This document shows, piece by piece, positions 62,849 through 64,000 of a DNA stretch of 64,000 nucleotides; positions within the stretch are counted from its first letter, which is position 1; the number at the start of each line of letters is the position of its first letter. The DNA is from Candidatus Rifleibacteriota bacterium (GTDB lineage: Bacteria; Muiribacteriota; Ozemobacteria; Ozemobacterales; Ozemobacteraceae). Below the pieces are notes generated by a model. The model made no database searches. It saw nothing but the letters and a program-made list of their open reading frames with translations, and was not told the DNA's origin. The stretch lies in the NCBI GenBank assembly GCA_024710355.1, contig JANJUX010000054.1, forward strand, positions 1-64,000, read 5' to 3'. Position numbers and translations under genes: made by a program.

Positions 62849-62877
62849 ATTCAACCACAATGCAATAAAACTGTCAA
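62849..62877 (-). promoter_or_regulatory. Possible promoter of the Tad-like operon
   Basis: On the minus strand, consensus TTGACA, a 17-base spacer, then TTGAAT (weak -10), before GAGGGG and the ATG at 62826. Confidence 0.45.
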
Positions 62878-62927
62878 TCTGTTACAATGTTACCCGAAGC
62901 AATGCCATCAGCTTGAGGACATAGAAA

Positions 62928-63809
62928 ATGACAACTCCTGCAATATCCGTGTCAGGCCTGACTAAAAAATATGGCAACCAGGAAGTGGTGAAAGGCATCT
63001 CGTTCTGCGTTGAAAAAGGCGAAATTTTTGGCTTTCTTGGGCCTAACGGCGCGGGCAAAACCACCAGCATACGCATGATCATAGGTGAAATTCCGGCCAC
63101 ATGTGGCGAAATAAGTATCTTCGGCAACCCTGTTCCGGCCGAAATAAACAGCATCAAACAGATGATCGGCGTTGTACCGGATTACCAGAATCTTTACGAC
63201 CGTCTCAGCGTCAGGCATAACCTCGACTTTTTTGCCAAACTGAACAATGTTGAAGAAAAAAGAATCGACGAAGTCCTCGAAGAGGTCTTTCTAACAGAGC
63301 ATCAGAACAAAGCCTGCAAAGATCTGAGTCGCGGGCTGCGGCAGCGGGCCCTGATTGCACGCGGCCTGCTGCATCGCCCCTCTGTCTTTTTTCTTGATGA
63401 ACCAACCTCAGCCCTCGACCCGCACTCGGCAATGCTCATCAGAGACCTGGTAAACAAACTCCGTAACAACGGCACTACAGTCTTTCTGACAACGCATTAC
63501 ATGGAAGAAGCCGACAGCCTTTGCGACCGGCTGGCGATCATGAATCGGGGTACAATAGTCGCCTGCGGCAAGCCCGAAGAATTAAAAAAACAGTTCGGAC
63601 GCAGATCCGTAAAAATCGAACTGGCAGGCAAAAATGGCCCCGAGAGCCGTGAATTTTCGATTGACGACGACAGCGAGAAAAACCAGCTGGCTGACCTGCT
63701 CAAAACCTGCCGGATTATAAAACTCCACACTCAGGAAGCCAAACTCGAAGAGGTGTTTCTTAAAGTTACCGGCGACACCTGGAAACCGGATCTGGAGGAA
63801 GCCGCATGA
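62928..63809 (+). CDS. ABC transporter ATP-binding protein
   Basis: 293 residues. Walker A is GPNGAGKTT, the signature is LSRGLRQRALIARGL (degenerate LSGGQ), Walker B is VFFLDEPTSALDP and the switch His is in TTHYMEEAD. The C-terminal 70 residues form the extra domain seen in NatA/CcmA-type exporters. Such ATPases drive efflux of drugs, lipids or ions through a two-domain permease. GAGGAC precedes the ATG. The next gene (permease) overlaps by 4 bases. Confidence 0.93.
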   Translation: MTTPAISVSGLTKKYGNQEVVKGISFCVEKGEIFGFLGPNGAGKTTSIRMIIGEIPATCGEISIFGNPVPAEINSIKQMIGVVPDYQNLYDRLSVRHNLDFFAKLNNVEEKRIDEVLEEVFLTEHQNKACKDLSRGLRQRALIARGLLHRPSVFFLDEPTSALDPHSAMLIRDLVNKLRNNGTTVFLTTHYMEEADSLCDRLAIMNRGTIVACGKPEELKKQFGRRSVKIELAGKNGPESREFSIDDDSEKNQLADLLKTCRIIKLHTQEAKLEEVFLKVTGDTWKPDLEEAA

Positions 63810-64000
63810 ATCTGGGAGCTGTTTACGCAATTTTTCGCAAAGACCTCCTCGACGGGTCAAGAAACTACCATGTCGTATTGATGGTTCTCACCCCGATTAT
63901 CCTCTCTCTTTTGTTCAGCAACATCGTCTCAGACAGTAAAACCGAAGCCGCCCTGCCAGAAATCGGTATGATAAGCAGCCCACAGCAACCTCTTATCGAA
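63806..64000 (+). CDS. ABC transporter permease (partial, cut by window edge)
   Basis: The first 65 residues only. The ATG overlaps the ATPase stop (ATGA), with GGAGGAAG upstream. A basic start (FRKDLLDGSRN) leads into a membrane helix (VVLMVLTPIILSLLFSNIV), then a probable extracytoplasmic segment, as in ABC-2-type (NatB-like) permeases. It would form the membrane part of the exporter with the preceding ATPase. Confidence 0.75.
   Translation, partial: MNLGAVYAIFRKDLLDGSRNYHVVLMVLTPIILSLLFSNIVSDSKTEAALPEIGMISSPQQPLIE

Overview
The window looks like chromosomal DNA of an uncultured, diderm bacterium with about 50% GC. The signs of two membranes are many signal peptides, a putative outer-membrane beta-barrel, a lipoprotein and extracytoplasmic M16 peptidases. 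There is no phage, insertion sequence, CRISPR array, tRNA or rRNA. The abundance of TPR proteins, split and fused Tad components and a butyrate kinase pathway would fit a deep-branching lineage such as Candidatus Riflebacteria; that placement is a guess from gene content, not a measured result. Promoters of the sigma-70 type (TTGACN-17-TANNNT) and hairpin terminators are readable, and several decide between competing start codons.

Layout. 0.2-4.9 kb (minus): a three-gene operon of a Cache/HAMP membrane sensor with no output domain, a nucleotide-transporter-like/HEAT-repeat fusion, and a PhnD-like binding protein. 5.3-8.4 kb (plus): a small biosynthetic operon with a type III polyketide synthase, a U32-like protein and a methyltransferase. 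8.5-15.4 kb: mostly single genes (DJ-1/PfpI, FkbM methyltransferase, a 30-residue lipoprotein, DUF6448, methionine aminopeptidase) ending in katG with a promoter and a Fur/PerR-like palindrome. 15.5-20.6 kb (minus): housekeeping operon trpS-scpA-scpB-M16 peptidase-Xaa-Pro peptidase. 20.6-25.5 kb (minus): envelope-type genes (TPR lipoprotein-like or periplasmic proteins, beta-barrel, HD-GYP protein, one unknown).

25.5-39.6 kb (plus) is the most unusual part. A parB-like gene and a metallo-beta-lactamase-fold gene lead into two giant orphan genes (1192 and 1291 residues). The first giant begins with a degenerate MinD/ParA domain that has lost the Walker B aspartate and then runs for about 900 residues of Pro/Phe/Arg-rich, domainless sequence; the second is entirely of that character. 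After a good promoter come a PP2C phosphatase, a coiled-coil protein whose C-terminal half resembles the giants, and a protein made of 20 TPRs. I read this as a candidate undescribed scaffold or positioning system; the function is inference.

39.7-51.8 kb: ICMT-like membrane protein, GH13 amylase with a starch-binding domain, RlmI-like rRNA methylase, NUDIX hydrolase, butyrate kinase and phosphate butyryltransferase, a CFI-box TPR protein, YifB/ComM, a cyclic-nucleotide-binding/MinD-like fusion and an M48 peptidase. 51.9-58.5 kb: a small Cys protein, murC, a 37-residue membrane peptide, a large M16 peptidase with an altered zinc motif, an SLH-like protein and a small membrane protein. 58.9-62.8 kb (minus): a Tad-like secretion core compressed into two genes, TadZ-TadA and TadB-TadC fusions. 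62.9-64.0 kb: an ABC exporter, cut by the window edge.
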